A stretch of 64,000 nt of DNA. Origin: Myoxocephalus aenaeus. Lineage: Eukaryota; Chordata; Actinopteri; Perciformes; Cottidae. A model generated the notes under the pieces. That model did no database searches, was not told the origin of the DNA, and saw nothing but the letters and a program-made list of their open reading frames with translations. Position 1 is the stretch's first letter. Every line of letters begins with the position of its first letter. The position numbers and the translations under genes are program-made. Location of the stretch: the NCBI GenBank assembly GCA_038501785.1, contig JBAMJR010000024.1, positions 2,362,501 to 2,426,500 on the forward strand. Direction: 5' to 3'. Positions 12,863-62,969 of the stretch are shown here, in pieces.

Positions 12863-13189
12863 AGTCAATCATATTTTTAAATTCTGATTTAATACTGGTT
12901 TATTATTAAATTGATCCTATCTTTCTTCTACTTAGAAGAGTAGAAATTAGACAGGAACCCTCAGGCCCAAAGCCAGTATTCTCCTACGTGTTAATGCTTG
13001 TGAGGTTTGGCAGCCATGATGGGCAACGGTTCCACTGTGGTGGGTAAGCCCGGCCTATTGACTGCCATTATTTGTGGAAGCCTAAGAGCGCACGGGCCAC
13101 ACCATCGGCACGTCTCCCTAACCACTCTGCTGCACAGCCCAGCTGTAAATATAGATAGGAAAGATCGCCCCAGATATGCACAAGAGCAC

Positions 13190-13238
13190 ACATACACACA
13201 CACACACACACATGCTCACACACACACGCACACACACA
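13190..13238. repeat. imperfect (CA)n microsatellite
   Basis: CA repeat with TG and CG interruptions. Confidence 0.85.
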
Positions 13239-14559
13239 AAAGACGTAAAATACACACCTTCAGGTGTTGATATGTGGCATTTGTGGGGACGACCTCACTT
13301 ACATAGGAAAGAGAAATGAGACAAAGATATGAAACCACAAATGGTACATTTAACTGACATTGAGAGAGCATGTATACATCCAGCAAGCTGCCTTTTGTTC
13401 AGAGGAGCCATTGTTGTCAAATTCACCCTTTTTGACCTTTATCTGATGGGGTACATGCAGTAGGTGCTTACCTCCACCAGGTGGCATTAGATTCATGAAG
13501 AAGGCAGAAAGTTTAACTCCAGCCCTTATCTACATCATGCATGGCTTTACTTTGCTCTATAGACAAAGATTAGTTTGAATAAAATGAGCCACGTGAAAAA
13601 TACTTGTACATATGAGTGTTGTCCTAACTGACTAACTGCATACTCCAAGTACCTTATACTCTAAGACCATATGATTGAAAAGCGGCCATTTTTATCTGAA
13701 CGTATATCATCTATTAATTTAACAATAGAGGTCAAGCCAAACTTTATTCTGCGTGTTTTTTTGTGTTTTATTTTTTTACATACAGTATAAATAAAACTGT
13801 GAATATGCCCTTTTTTATATATATTTTTGGGGAGGGGGGGGGGGGGGGGGGTGTACACTAATTAGGTCAGAGGCATTTGCTCACACACACACAACCATCC
13901 TCCCACTGTAGTCATTTATCAAACTTTATCTCGACTGGTTGCAAAGCTTTTTTTTAAACTATGCATAATACCCATTTTTTTGTCTGATTAGATTTCTACA
14001 CAAAATATTATAATGTAGTATGTAGAGAGAGATCCCCGGAGAAAGAAGAAGAAAAAAAGCTGTAAAAGAGAATTTGAGTTTGCTGTTTGCCAAGTTTTAC
14101 TGCTTTCACATTCCTGGAAACCAATACTCCCACTGCGTCAACCTTACCCCGCCGTTACAAAGATGTTCTGGGACACCGAAGTTATCTAGGTTAGTGAGAA
14201 CAGTTCACCCAGACAGCACGTCTCGAATGTTAGTTTGCTCCCAAAGTCTAGACATGTTTCTGTTTTCACATTTGAATAGCTGCAGAAAATGACATAAACA
14301 AAACAGTGATTTAATATGTTTGCACTCCTCTGGCCTTGGTGCCCCTCCTCCATTCCTCTTCCTCTCCTCAGGTAAGGTGCACGGGGAGAACAGTCTGTGA
14401 TACCGGATCCTTCACCTGGGAGCGAGAGGAAGGCGGGGCCTTCAGAGAAAAGAGGAGGGGGATGACACTGCTGTGTGTTTATGAAAAGCAGCTGAAGAAT
14501 GGTTATGAAAGCAACCATGTAAAAAAAAAGTAAAGCAACCTACATCTGTGGTCGGTAGA

Positions 14560-14642
14560 GCTTTGTGATTGATGACTCGGCTGCATCACCTGGCTGCGAG
14601 TGCTCCACGACGCCCGCGGACCAGAGCTGGCTAACGATGCAG
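14560..14642 (+). other. possible noncoding 5' exon of the flippase gene
   Basis: A CpG-containing stretch ends in GATGCAG followed by the strong donor GTAAGT at 14643. It lies 600 bp upstream of the first coding exon on the same strand. A second candidate lies near 14849-14875, after CCTCGCAG. Without transcripts neither can be confirmed. Confidence 0.25.
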
Positions 14643-15241
14643 GTAAGTTGGGTGCGTTGTTTTCTATTTCAACAACAACGCCGCTATTAACACCTGTACA
14701 AACAGGATTCATTAATAGTAAAAGAGACCATTTCATTGTCCCCCCTCAGGCTTTACTCCGTCTATTAATTTGTTGACAAATGTGTTCAGATTACTTGGCA
14801 ACCGGTACAATATAGCGTGCTGATTCTTCTCCATGTTAATCCTCGCAGGTTGGACTCAGACGGTGAGAGCTGAGCAGCCTCGGGTCTCTCTCACCACGAT
14901 TGCTCATCCAGCTTCCCGGCGGAGATCCAGCCAGAAGAGTTGGTGCATTTCTGAGTATTTCATCATATGGGGTAGGAAAAACAAACACGCCTAGAGTTGT
15001 CATCAATTCACATTTCAACATTTTGTTTATGCGGTCAAGAAGTTAATCGAGGGTGTGTACAGCTTGGAGAAATTCCACTGAGGGTGTCTGCTTAGATCCG
15101 CATCAGTGATTTTCTTTACCTTTTCTTTGTTTCTTCTTGATGTCATGGTAAAGCAGTGTAATGAGTAACAAGACCATTTCTTGAAGAGGGACACAAGCAG
15201 CCATTTCACTCCCACGTCTCTCCAAACGTCTCCGCTGCATC

Positions 15242-35414
<20,173 letters not shown>

Positions 35415-35543
35415 GGGGAAGATATTTGATAATATAGATTTTTGCTGCAACATAGAATTGTAAAGATGATTTGTCATGCGCTTCCACTTAAAACATGTTT
35501 AATACCTAGTTGAGCCTGCATCTTTTGTATTGCAACTTTTTAC

Positions 35544-35549
35544 AATAAA
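35544..35549 (+). terminator. candidate polyadenylation signal of the flippase
   Basis: AATAAA 130 bp after the stop codon. A second AATAAA at 35699-35704 is an alternative. Confidence 0.5.
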
Positions 35550-35734
35550 GTAAATTATATAATATACAATATTCAGTGTGTACTATAAATCTTGTTTATT
35601 GTCTTTACATTGATGGTGTACCTCTACATGAACATCTCTGATCTTTATTGTTGCTGGGGTCATGGGGGGGATTTCCTTTTGAAGATCAAACCAGACACAA
35701 TAAAGCGACAGCACATCTTTGTTTTACAATTGTT

Positions 35735-35752
35735 TTTATTTGTTAATTTATT
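35735..35752 (-). terminator. candidate distal polyadenylation signals of ONECUT3
   Basis: TTTATT at 35735-35740 and 35747-35752 read AATAAA on the minus strand. They would give a 3'UTR of about 7 kb that stops just short of the flippase 3' end. Long 3'UTRs are known for ONECUT genes, but nearer signals could be used. Confidence 0.3.
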
Positions 35753-38332
35753 TCAAAACACGCAATTTTACCCATATTATCCTTTTAAGTTTTTATTTTT
35801 CTGTAACAGTTATTACTCAGATTTTTTTCCTTCACAAAAGTCTCAACTAGAGTGAAACTAAAAGTCCTCCACAGGCTCTCCGGCTTCTGCAGTGGGAGGA
35901 GGGAAAAGAGGCTTTCTGACCAGACGGAGTGAGTGGGTTTATCCCTTGTTTCTGTGTAGTTGGAGGTGTGTGTGAGTGAGTGTGTGTGTGTGTGTGTGTG
36001 TGGGAGACTACACCAGGGTATGGATGTGTATGTGTGTTTTAAGTGCAAGAGGTGGAATGTCCACATGGCCGGTAAATCACAGGACCCGTAGAGCAGCCCA
36101 GAGAGCTCAACCTTGTCTCCTAGGTTTGGTAGCCAGATTGTCGTACCTCTGATTTCATCTTTGGTTTCAGCAAACACTCTCAAAAGGCAGACTCACCCTC
36201 TCCGGCATGTGCCTGTGTGTGTGTCTGTGTGTGTGTGTGTGTCTGTCTGTCGGTCCGAGTGCAATATAAGCCACCGTCTCCAGACGACTTTGTAAACTTA
36301 GGTAAGTACAATGTAAGCGTCTTTGCATTGATTGTGGCCCTTCCTTGGCGCTGGGGACAAAGACAGTCGAACATTGTAGAACAATGGAGCCATAAGCGGG
36401 GGAGGAACAGCTTGCGAACATCAACATGGACTCCATTTTGATGTCAATGGCAGTTTGGGGCATTCATGTAAAGCTGTATGACATCAGTGTGGTGAAACAT
36501 GGGGCGCTGTAGTGCTCTCCTCTCCCCCCAGCCACTCGCTACTGTACCCTGAGTGACTGGGGTTTCTCCGGCCACTCGGGGCTCAGGGGGGTGGGGAAAA
36601 GGTCATGGAGGTCAAAGTGTGAGCGGGAGTAATGTCAAGGGGAGGGGATGGGGTAGAGGGTTGTACACTCTGACCCAGCAGCAACGATTAAGATTGGGGG
36701 GGTCAGGTGTTTGCATAGTTCTCTGTGCAAAAGCCACCAACCGGAGCCATTTTTTATTCCTCGCGGCTGGTTACATCATCATTAGATTAGCAGGAAGTCG
36801 TGGTGGGTGATGGGGAAGTATGGTCTTTGCACCACAGCTTATTCTCTACTCCTGCAGTGCACTACATTTTGGCAGTAGGGGGGACGCAGGAGGGTGAAAA
36901 GTGACAGCGGATGAGGAGGGAGTGAATTTTGAAATGTTTCGGTTTGGAGTGTCGCGTAACCGAGTCAAGCTCGATGGGATGGGGCGCTTCGGTAGAGCGG
37001 AGGGGCGATGGGGCAGTCGTTTGGCAGTCGGGCACAACAGCTCGCCACAATTCAGAGAGCCTCTTTTCCCTTGGTTTTGTTCTTCCGTCCTCCCCTTCCT
37101 CCTCCCCACTGGCCTGCCCTCTCTCTACCTTTTTTTCTTGTTTTGAAACTGATTGTCTTCTACCATCACAAAGACACTTGGTTCTGATTGATTAACAGGT
37201 AACAGAAGAGGGAGAGCACAGTGTGACTGGGGGTGTCTACACCAGTCCCATTGGCGACATTCGATCCCACGGTGAAATGACACGCACATACGCTGTTTGA
37301 CAGTCAATGCTGGCGACATTTCGAGCCGGATCATCAGTTGCCAAATGGTACTGCGGTTGGTTGGTCGGTCAGTCAGTAAGAAATGGTTTTCAAATTTTTC
37401 GCATGACAAATATTGCAACCCATGGCAAAGGAACATTAAAAAAAAAAGAAACACTTTGTCTTCCACGTAGGTACAAATGAACACACATACACAGATTGAA
37501 GAAAAGCATGTAGACAGACATAGGTATATTCAAGGCCGCTCGGGCCTGTGTGTGTCCCTCTGATTAACTCCAAGTAAACAGCCCGTCTTTGGAAAAGCAA
37601 GACACACATTTCAGGACCCGAGTGAGGACCACAAGCTGAGGAATGAAGATTGAATGCTATTGATTGGGAGGAGAGGAGTTTGACCTCCCCCAGCACACAC
37701 TGCCCCCTACTGTCTGGATTTATATACATCAAAGAAACAGGGGGAAAGGGGAAGGGTTGCAACAACACATGCACACAACCAGTGAATCCAACAGTGACAG
37801 AAATTCTAAAAACAAGGACCCCTCCAACGCCTAAAACCCAAATCCTCCCACCCTTTTTTTGTTGTTTGTTTTGATAACCAAAATATCCCCCACCCCTTCT
37901 CCACCCACTCCCAAGTCTTTCCATCCGCCTCCTCTCCCCACAAAAACACAGGTCATTCCTGTTGGTTTCTATACAGTTATACAATATCCATGCACAAAAG
38001 AAAAAAAGCGCACCTTCTTTTCAATAGGAGGTGCTGGTCTTTAATATTCTAAGAACATCAGGAGCACTTGAACACACCCAGGAACCTTCAAACGTAACTG
38101 TGAAATCTTTTTTTTTTTCAGAGAAAAGACAAAATTAAAGGCAGAAGAAAGCTAACAATAAGTAAAAGGTTATTCCTCCTTTGGTTTAACATCAAATTTT
38201 TGGTAAAGCATTCAGCCCAAATCATATTTTTGTCATTTCTTTTCTTTTTTTTTGGTGTTATTTTCCTTTTAACGTACCCGCCTTGGACAGAGCTTTGAAC
38301 TAAACATCTGAAGTGAGCAGCTCTTGCCCCCT

Positions 38333-38348
38333 TCTCTCTTTCTCTCTT

Positions 38349-38392
<44 letters not shown>
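38333..38392. repeat. (TC)n microsatellite
   Basis: CTCTTT units followed by about 24 TC units. Confidence 0.9.
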
Positions 38393-38395
<3 letters not shown>

Positions 38396-39365
38396 TCTAG
38401 CCTTCTCTTCTGTCTCTTCTTTTCTCACGTAACCCTTCACAGAAACATTCACAATGTCTTTTCCTTTATGAAAACAGTAAGTACATGCCGTAGCAAAAAC
38501 AAACAAGAGGAACGTACGAGAAAAATGAGCAAACTAATAAAAGGAATTTAACAGTATAAAGCTTCAAGTCACAAGTTCCAAAACTAACTATCATAGTATC
38601 ATAGTTTCATAATCATTGTTATCATTAGCAGTATTATTTTCAGTTTAAATTACATAAAGTTTACATGAAATGTTTTTGAGGTATTTCAGAATTAATTGTC
38701 AACACATGCCTACCGGGTCTTAGCACTAGCCAGGGGGAGAGGTTAATAACTGGACAGACGGGGTGGAGGGAGGAGAGGATGTGTGTCTATAAACTGTCAG
38801 TGAGTCGTCCTCACTGTTCTAGTGAAGCCTCTGTGCTTACACGTAGTGGAGAGAGAGAGAGACATGAAGTGTTCAGGTGTAAAACTAACGCCCTGCGAGC
38901 GCCTAGAGCCTCGGCCTTTCTACCCCCCTCTTTCTCTGTTACACAAAAATATCTCTGATGCGAGAGAGGTAAAGTGGCCGAGAGTCTGAGCACACCGGGC
39001 GGAGAGGGGAAAGAAAAAACAGGAAAGAAAAAAAAAAACGTAAAGGCTCTGAGCTACTAGAAGATCAACGATATAGTAACAAAGACTCTGACAGATTAAG
39101 GAGTAACATATAATTTTGTTTCAAATAAATAGTGTATAGAAAATGTTTTATAGACTTTCTACGTGATAAAGTGCTTGTATTCTAGTGTATCAAGATGGAA
39201 AGTCAATATGGGAGAAAATGCTGACACAGCCCCCACTCTGTGTCCCTCTCTTCGCCCCCCCCACCTCCTCCCTTCGCCTTCCGTCCATCCAATTATGGGT
39301 GCGTTGTCTGAATGTGAGTGCATGTTTGTAAATGGGTGTGCAGCTATGTGCATGCACCCGCATTG

Positions 39366-39366
<1 letters not shown>

Positions 39367-39420
<54 letters not shown>
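39367..39420. repeat. (GT)n microsatellite
   Basis: About 27 uninterrupted GT units. Confidence 0.95.
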
Positions 39421-39423
<3 letters not shown>

Positions 39424-40627
39424 AGTGCAGTCCCACCCGTGGTTGAAGGGAAAAGGCACTCAACTCTGTCTGCAAGGCAGCCACCTCCTCCTGTGTGGCA
39501 CAATGCAGTCCGACTGCGCTGTTTGTATGAGTGTGTGTGTGTGTGTCCGTGTGTGTGTGTGTATGTGTGTGTGCGCGCGTGATATCAGTCTGTCTATAAC
39601 AGTTTTGAGCAAAGAGTGGGGAAGTGGGGCTTTTTTTTTTCTTCTTTTTTTTCTTCTTTTTTGGGTTTGTGTCCCCCTAGGCAGTTTGGGACCGGTAGGC
39701 TGCAGTATCTTTGGTATCAGTGGCGGTTTCACAAACCACTCAGCTTAGTGAGGTAGCCACATTGGTTCTCACTACAAACAAATGTCATTTTGTCAGTCCA
39801 ATACCTAGAGCTGAATCTAGCTATTTACCTATGCTCAATGAACTGTATACCACAAATCGATTTCCGCTCATCATCCTTTGGCGACGCTAACTCACTGCTT
39901 ACAGCAACGTGAAGTTTGTCAGTACCTCTCAATCAACTCCTCCACAATGACCATCTCTTATCTAATCTGCACCGCTAATCTGACTACATTGTTGGAAATG
40001 CTACAGTTGCATCTTAAGAACACACAGATAACAATTGAGTCCCGAGCGTTAAAAATGCACCGAATCAGCCAGGACATTTGGAGGTCATGTTTTGTCCCCC
40101 TCCATGTTTGCCCCGTTCTTGGGGGCTCAGCTTAAAGGGGGCTGAGGGTACCACAGTTCTGACATGAAATGCCAAAAGAGAGAGAGAGCGTCCGTCGTTT
40201 ATTTGTCTCTTCAGCAGCTCCCTGTTTTTCTTTTCCTCTTCTTTCCCACGGTAAATGTCTCCTCCGAGTCTTTATTCACATAGAATGCAAAAACAAAACC
40301 AAAAAAAAATCCTTCATTGGCCTCGGTCCTTGCATCCCTCTTTTTTTTTTTTCCTTTTAAAAAGTCCTTCCTTTTTTGTTTTTGTTTCATCAACAAGGTG
40401 CCTTACTTATGCACAACAGAGCACAATAGTAACAAGAAATAGAAACTTTGTGTCTATGGTACTAATTAAATACCCGCATCAATATAGAGAGGAAGAGAGA
40501 AAGAGAGGGGGGGCAATGGGGTTAGAGGGACAGAGGAGGTAGAGAACCAAAGATAGAATGAGAGATCTTTCTTCTGCTTCAAAATGTGTCCAGTTATGTG
40601 TTGGAGACATCTTCTTGTAACACATAC

Positions 40628-40632
40628 TGTGT

Positions 40633-40665
<33 letters not shown>

Positions 40666-40705
40666 TATTATGTGTGTGTGAGTGTGTGTGTGTGTGTGAG
40701 TGTGT
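40628..40705. repeat. interrupted (GT)n microsatellite
   Basis: GT repeats broken by GAGT and ATTAT. Confidence 0.9.
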
Positions 40706-42729
40706 GGTGTCTTTGTCATTTGAGGTTTGGTTATTGTATGCCTTTAAAATCTGATTCTTTTTTTCCATTTTTTTACTAAAAAAGTATATTTTAATTCAGA
40801 TAAAAGCTGATTGTTGGTTGCTATGGCACACACCGCCCGTCATCAGTGGGGCGCACTGTAGCTGTGTGTGAACCCTAGTACCATATTCTCTGATTCGCAT
40901 TAAGGCAGTAAGCATTGGCACTAATTATTGTAGCATTTTGACAGCTGAGTGTGGTGGTTAGCTTTGGGTTAGCTACTGATAACCCTTGTGTGGGAATAAC
41001 CAGGAGATTTGGTTTGAATCACATCTGTTAAAAGCTTCTTCTTTCTTTCTTTTTTTTTGCAAACAGATGGGATGGAAGAATGATTTGACAAAATATGAAG
41101 CCTCCCAAAATAATATAAATTAAACCTCCAGTACACCTCCAATGTGTCTGTCTCACGTTTTACTCTGTCGTACTTCTCTATCCCATCTTTGTGTGATTTC
41201 TGCACTCCATTTTGTGGATTCTTGAAGATTTGGATCGGCTAAACAAATCCCTGCCTTTGCTAAATCCTTGCGTTTTCAGCATTCAGTTTAACCATCCCCC
41301 CCCTCCTCCGGCTTCACCAGTGCTGGTTGGATGAGGAACAACAATAGGATAATGGTTAGCTATTGATCTGCCTTCAAAGAGCTGCGAGGGCCTGAATGTG
41401 TTGTGCCGTGACTTCTCCTCAGCATCTAGTGGCTCTTCCCTCCCTCTCCTCCGCTCTGAGCCCCCATTGCTCTGCTGGATCCAGGTCTCTGCTATCGACA
41501 GCAGGGGGCACTGGTGCTCTGCCAGCGCAGGCAGGACTGTGGAGGGAGAGCTGTGCTGCTGCTGCTGCTGTTATGAGGCCTTTGTGTCCCCATCTCCAGT
41601 GGGTTCCATGTGCTCCTCTTACATTCTGCTTTTCATATGCAGCTGTAATGTAGTTGGCTGGGTGCCCGAACGTGTTGTTGTCGCTTGGTTCTCAGTTATT
41701 GATCAGAGGAAAAGCTCCCAGCAGAACAAAGAGCATGCCCAGACATCTCGCCCGCCTCTCCTGTTGGTCAGAGAAACACAGACTCTAGGCTCAGGCAGCG
41801 AGTAACACTGACATGTCTCCCTACAGGCCGCCAACATCTGTGCAAAAAAATATAGACCTGGGCCTGGAAGACCTGAGTATCTCCTGCCGAGCGTCTTGAG
41901 TTTCACCTTCAGGAGGGGTCGAGGCCCCGTTCTCTCCGTCTGCATCGATTCATTTTTCAATTCATTAGTTTTGCCGTATGATCGGGCTGAGCTGCTCTCT
42001 GAAATGGCTGGCCATCAGGGAATACCTTTGGCCGAGGAATGAAGGAGACTACGGGAGGAAGGGGAAGGGGAAGGGGGGGGTAGAGGCGGAGAATTGAAAA
42101 GCCGTGTTGTTTTTTTCATCGGCGGCGTTGTTTTCTTTATGACGGCCTTGTGTGTGCAGGATGGGGCTTGGATAATAAGGCTATGTGCTGTTCTGTTGTC
42201 AGATTTATTGCCGTTCTTTCGCCCTTGTTGCTTCCGTGTGCCGGCATTGGAGGGGATGAGAGAGGGACTAAAGAGGCAGACACAAAGGAGGTGAGTTGGA
42301 AGGAGGAGCAGAACCTGTGGCTACTTGGGTTTGGTGAAGGAGGCCGGCAAATGTGTCTTGACGCCGTCCAACGGAAAAACATCAAATCTTTGGTGTCTCT
42401 ATACTTCTGTCAGATGCCATAAAAATGATTTTCTTTCAAAAAAAAGACAGAATCAATGATTGTCCTTTTGTGAGTAATGCAGAGTGGACCTGACTTCACA
42501 ATTCACCTTTTTTTTTCCGAATATGCTTGTTTCAGGTGAAAGCTTGAAATTCTGACTGACAAAAAAGATGATTGCATGGCACAAAGGATTTGTTGGGGGG
42601 GCAGAGGACGCAGTCAGACAGTCCAAGCCAGGTGGGGTTGTTCTAGACAAGGTTTCACAGCCAATTTCCCATGTCGCCTGGTCTTCCAACCTGGTTTCCC
42701 CCGGCCCTCTGAAGGCTCCTCTCCTCCTC

Positions 42730-59932
<17,203 letters not shown>

Positions 59933-59939
59933 CGTTGAA

Positions 59940-60360
59940 AAAAAGGGATCTTTATTTCCACCCCTCTCGCCACTCTCTCGCTCTCTCCCCTCGCTTCTCC
60001 CCCTCTCTCGCCGCCGCTCTATCTCGCACTCCTTTCCAATAAAATGTTGAACGATTTCAAAGCCGAGCCATTGATTGTAGTTTGCCTCTCTGCAGTCAAT
60101 CCAGCATGGTTTTAAAAGATCGGGTCCTCGACCGCCACACGAACTGCGCCGCAAACCGCTGCCTCGGTGCGGTGAAGGTGTCTGCGCCTGCCTGCGTTTC
60201 TCTCGCTGTAGAGCGCCTTTCCACTGTACCCAAAGCGCCGCTCCGCCTCTCTGTGTGTATATTGACGTGGCCGCGCTCATGTTTAAGATGAGCCAGAGCC
60301 TGTGCGCATGTGCGCGCCCCCGTGGTGTGTCCGCGCACTCTTGTCTGGGGCCAACCTGAC
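59940..60360 (-). promoter_or_regulatory. probable ONECUT3 5'UTR and CpG-rich promoter region
   Basis: GC- and CpG-rich DNA directly upstream of the ONECUT3 start, grading to AT-rich sequence beyond 60420. No TATA box was found at a convincing place; CpG-island promoters are usual for this gene class. Confidence 0.4.
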
Positions 60361-61096
60361 GTCACTGGCCCCTATGTCATGGGGGTTGTTCGTGTTGCCC
60401 GCTGGACCTCAACATCCCAGAAAAGAAGAAAAAAAAAAGATTGCATTAGACACTTGGAGATAAAAACACAGGAGTGCAGTGTGTTGCAACATTTACACTC
60501 AGATGGATAAGATGGACTCGCGCCTGGTTTTTCTCTGATAAAGGCGTTTTGACTCGGCGCCAGCAGCACGTGATGCCTCTCTTGAAGGTTAAATATTAAT
60601 TGACATGTGTCACGTCGGGCCACGAGTGTAATGAGAAGAGCACAAGTTATCTGGAGGAGGTCGCAGCTCTCAGCCCTTCGCCTTATATCTTTATTCATTA
60701 CATTGAAGATGCTTCTTTTCCCGATGTTTTGCCGAGATGTTTGCTGTGTTCGCAATGATGTAAAATAACGAATTATTTAAGAGACTCACAGCTTCAGACT
60801 GTGTGGATGACCTTTGACACGTTTAAATAATAACCACCTTGCTTCTCTTTAATCTGGAATATAAACGCTCGACTATTTCTGACCGATGTCTCGCCCGTTA
60901 ACTTTCACTCATAACTTCTTATTCTGGTTTCATTTTTTTGGATTTATTTATTCCTTCAGCAAATGTTATACTGAATAAATCTGTCGAGAGCATCGCCTCG
61001 AGGCTTTGACCCCTTTCGGCACGAAAATAAAAATAAATACAACTCTCATAAACTCTCCCGTAATGTTTCGCGTCTCACAAACTTCGATATCAAAAC

Positions 61097-61294
61097 TTGC
61101 TGCTCGCTGACGTCAATCCAGGTCAGCAATCCATCAATGTCAACGTATGTATGGATCAGGAGATGGATCAGGAGATGCATCGATATAAGCTGGTGCCTAT
61201 TGCAGGAGCCCGCAATATGGATGCCATACAGCAGCTTGAGATCGAGGGATTGGATCCTGTAAAGGCCCGCGTTTTGGGGGAAATCTTATCGTAA
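61097..61294 (+). other. short coding-like open frame of unknown origin
   Basis: A 65-codon plus-strand frame with a MDQEMDQEMHRYKLVPIAG segment, then IQQLEIEGLDPVKARVLGEI and a stop. Composition looks protein-like and it is not simple-repeat DNA, but I recognise no family. It could be a retrocopy scrap, an unannotated exon or chance. Confidence 0.2.
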
Positions 61295-61684
61295 ATATAG
61301 CTTAATTTATCCAGATATTGCTTCCGGTTATGGGATGGATGCAATGTCACGAGCACATAAAACAGTCCAGCGTAATATAGCCAATATTAAACGAGTTAAA
61401 AGTGATCAGCATCAATGCAATATCCACAGCTTTCAAGTTTTATATAGCATCTAATGTGCTTTATGGTGTTTCATGCTATTTTGTCCTCATATGGCCAAAA
61501 ACATGACACCCATCTGGCGCATATAGCTTCACAAACATAACGTATGGGGTTGTTATTACATGTAATGGTCCAGCACGTGCAGCTGTTTTTATAGGGTGAG
61601 ATGAGACGTGTAACACACGAGAGACTGGAACACAGTAAGAAATCACAACATCAACACCTGTGACATGCTTTAGATATGTTTGAA

Positions 61685-61704
61685 CACGCGCGCGCGCGCG
61701 CGCG

Positions 61705-61760
<56 letters not shown>

Positions 61761-61776
61761 TGTGTGTGTGTGTGTG
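61685..61776. repeat. (CG)n-(GT)n alternating purine-pyrimidine tract
   Basis: About 9 CG units run directly into about 35 GT units with one GG interruption. Confidence 0.95.
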
Positions 61777-62908
61777 ACCACAGCAGCCCTCAGTAGGCCT
61801 TGCCTTAAGTTGCTCTGTGAACTATATATGCAAACACCTGGCATTTACACCGATGTTATGTAAAATGAGGCCATTAGGATTTCGACCCGGAGCTGCATGG
61901 AGGGGCAAAAAATAAGTCCAAGAATCCAGGAAGTGGCATCACTAATCATGTGCAAATTGCATAAAATAATTTCCCTGACCAGTGTTTACCAACAGTTAGG
62001 TCAACGCCATCCATAACTGCGCTGATGAATTGTGATATCAGCGGCCTTGGCACACGGCTCCTCTCTCTCTACCCCCCAAATAATGACCCTAAAGAACTGT
62101 GTCTTTGCTGATTGCCAACGGGGGATGGTGGCTTTTGGCTTGTGCCATCAGGAGAACAGCAGTGTCCGCTTGGGTTAATGTCCCTGTATTGATCCCAGCA
62201 ACCACTGCTATCGAAAATGAATTACCGAAGCCCGCATAGCAGCGAATCCGTCATCTGTGCTCAGCCAGCCGGCCAGAGCAGCTTATTGGTCGCGGTGGTG
62301 ATGGATGTTAACTTTCATTGCTGGCTCCTCGCTCCTAATTCACCAGGGTTTACAACCCAAAACAGCGCGCTGGAAAGTTTTATACTTTCACCAAGAACTT
62401 GTACAACTTCCTACCAGTATTGTTGTGTGCGTGTGTGTGTGTGGGGGGGGGGGGGGGGGGCTCCGCTGCACCGCGCGAGGGTCAAGTTAACACCACGCAG
62501 ATAAAACCCGCTAAAGCAGCAGGTCAGCAGGGCGTGGGGAACTGATCAGCTATACTTTTCCCATTTTCAATCAATGTTGTTTTTCTTCTATTTAATGCAG
62601 CTTGGTCAAATCGTTCATTCAGTCGGCTAAAACTAAATAAATGTAAAAAAAAAAAGAAAATAGAAAAAAAGAATGCAAAGAAAACCCAGACATTTTCCCC
62701 TCCTCAAAAAAAAGGAGAAGAAAATCCATGTGTCTGGCCTAGAGCTCAGTTTTAATTTGTATTTTTAATGTACTGTTTTCTGATACGCAAATAAGCATAT
62801 CCTATGGCGAATACAATATGAAATATTAACTGTGTCGATATCTGCGGTGTGACTGGGGCGATGCCGCAGAGAGCCGGTGATTTATTTCATATTAATAGCA
62901 GCGGGCGA

Positions 62909-62910
<2 letters not shown>

Positions 62911-62967
<57 letters not shown>
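62911..62967. repeat. (CA)n microsatellite
   Basis: About 28 CA units. Confidence 0.95.

Positions 62968-62969
<2 letters not shown>

Larger units (their letters stand above)
35800..42729 (-). other. convergent interval, probable long ONECUT3 3'UTR
   Basis: No protein-coding gene was recognised on either strand. The interval is rich in simple repeats: (GT)n at about 35980-36002, 36214-36242, 39367-39420, 39533-39572 and 40628-40705; (TC)n at 38345-38392; poly-T runs at 39632-39662; CTG repeats near 41556-41572. It most likely contains ONECUT3 3'UTR on the minus strand, with the true end unknown. Confidence 0.45.

Noticed and set aside
37436..37984. A 182-codon minus-strand frame in the convergent gap
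   Set aside because: Low-complexity Gly/Phe-rich translation with no recognisable domain; it probably lies in the ONECUT3 3'UTR.
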